In this document: in pieces, positions 63,764 through 64,000 of the stretch
Numbering within the stretch: the stretch's first letter is position 1
Layout of the letters: each line of letters begins with the position of its first letter
The notes under the pieces: model-generated
What the model was told of the DNA's origin: nothing
What the model saw: the letters and a program-made list of their open reading frames with translations, nothing else
The model's database searches: none
NCBI GenBank assembly: GCA_002746935.1
Contig: PDRW01000034.1
Span: 1 to 64,000 of the forward strand
Direction of reading: 5' to 3'
Source of the DNA: Rhodobacterales bacterium
GTDB lineage: Bacteria > Pseudomonadota > Alphaproteobacteria > Rhodobacterales > Rhodobacteraceae
DNA length: 64,000 bases
Made by a program: the position numbers and the translations under genes

Positions 63764-64000
63764 TTTGACCGTGCCCGGTGAATATGTGCCGATTGAACCA
63801 GTCCAAATCCAACCATCAGCACCAGCATCGCCGATCCACCATAGCTCACCAGCGGCAGTGGCACCCCAACCACCGGCGCAAGCCCCATGACCATCGACAT
63901 GTTGACCGCGAAGAACAGGAAGAAGGTCGCCGCGATCCCCCAGGTGACCAGCGCCGCGTAGCGATCCTGGTTGCGCAGCGCCGAAGCCACCGCCACCACG
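63760..64000 (-). CDS. rodA: Rod-shape peptidoglycan polymerase RodA (partial, C-terminal end)
   Basis: About 80 C-terminal residues of a SEDS-family membrane glycosyltransferase; the 5' part lies beyond the right edge. The conserved end VNMSMVMGLAPVVGVPLPLVSYGGSAMLVL contains the SEDS signature PLPxxSYGGS, and the last helix VGFGLVQSAHIHRA closes the protein. FtsW shares this signature, but the short cytoplasmic tail and VVGVPLP favour RodA. It is followed by, and coupled to, the GhrA-like gene. Confidence 0.9.
   Translation of the reverse strand, partial: VVAVASALRNQDRYAALVTWGIAATFFLFFAVNMSMVMGLAPVVGVPLPLVSYGGSAMLVLMVGFGLVQSAHIHRARSK

Overview
The window is about 67% GC and reads as core chromosome of an alphaproteobacterium of the Rhodobacteraceae/Paracoccaceae type. 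The pointers are HupK beside HypB, a BolA-like protein and a J-domain protein next to cobS, thrC coupled to an M16 peptidase and rimJ, DUF3572 beside a PleD-type diguanylate cyclase, DUF1178, and GAF-type PtsP. I see no rRNA, tRNA, CRISPR array, prophage or insertion sequence. Nearly all the DNA is accounted for by about 56 genes on both strands. Many genes overlap by 1 or 4 bases, as in translationally coupled operons. Long antisense open frames, typical of high-GC DNA, were discarded.

Layout. 1-5.1 kb: the 5' part of a large HEAT/DUF4132-like gene (minus), then a self-sufficient P450-reductase-ferredoxin fusion (CYP116B type) followed by an alpha/beta hydrolase. 5.2-11.2 kb: a lipoprotein, a Tas-like aldo/keto reductase, metG, a PLP dehydratase, a Nudix hydrolase and a DUF1178 protein. 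11.2-17.4 kb: two near-identical terminators, lysC, ptsP, a small membrane protein, a GNAT enzyme and a flavin-reductase-like protein. 17.4-23.4 kb: a SulP permease, mtnP - unknown secreted protein - apt (methylthioadenosine and adenine salvage), and a GlcD-like FAD oxidase. 23.5-31.3 kb: a peptide-type ABC importer with two divergently transcribed, paralogous binding proteins, two permeases and a fused double ATPase. 31.5-35.2 kb (minus): a 40-residue membrane protein, and thrC - M16 peptidase - rimJ.

35.4-42.1 kb (plus): GFA protein, tldD, dprA, topA. 42.2-44.2 kb (minus): hupK-hypB without hypA. 44.3-47.8 kb: acetoacetyl-CoA synthetase and a glycerate-2-kinase family enzyme, convergent. 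48.0-52.4 kb is a c-di-GMP block: an H-NOX protein coupled to an HNOBA-GGDEF cyclase, a HAD phosphatase with DUF3572, and pleD. 52.4-55.9 kb: a 58-bp tandem repeat, a sulfotransferase, and an ECF sigma operon headed by an EF-hand protein. 56-64 kb: Nudix, DUF4177, BolA, J-domain, a K+ channel with a zinc ribbon, cobS plus an EVK-motif protein, a secreted protein, a GhrA-like dehydrogenase and the end of rodA.

Most unusual: the H-NOX protein at 49080-49682 has Arg where the family has its proximal heme His, and CxSxH in place of YxSxR. It is nevertheless paired with an intact HNOBA-GGDEF cyclase, behind a CtrA-like site. A perfect 13-4-13 palindrome at 56961-56990 recurs in degenerate form at the ABC-importer promoter (25435-25464). 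A family of hairpin repeats, including three tandem 58-bp copies, is scattered between genes. All assignments rest on reading the translations and motifs; no database search was run.
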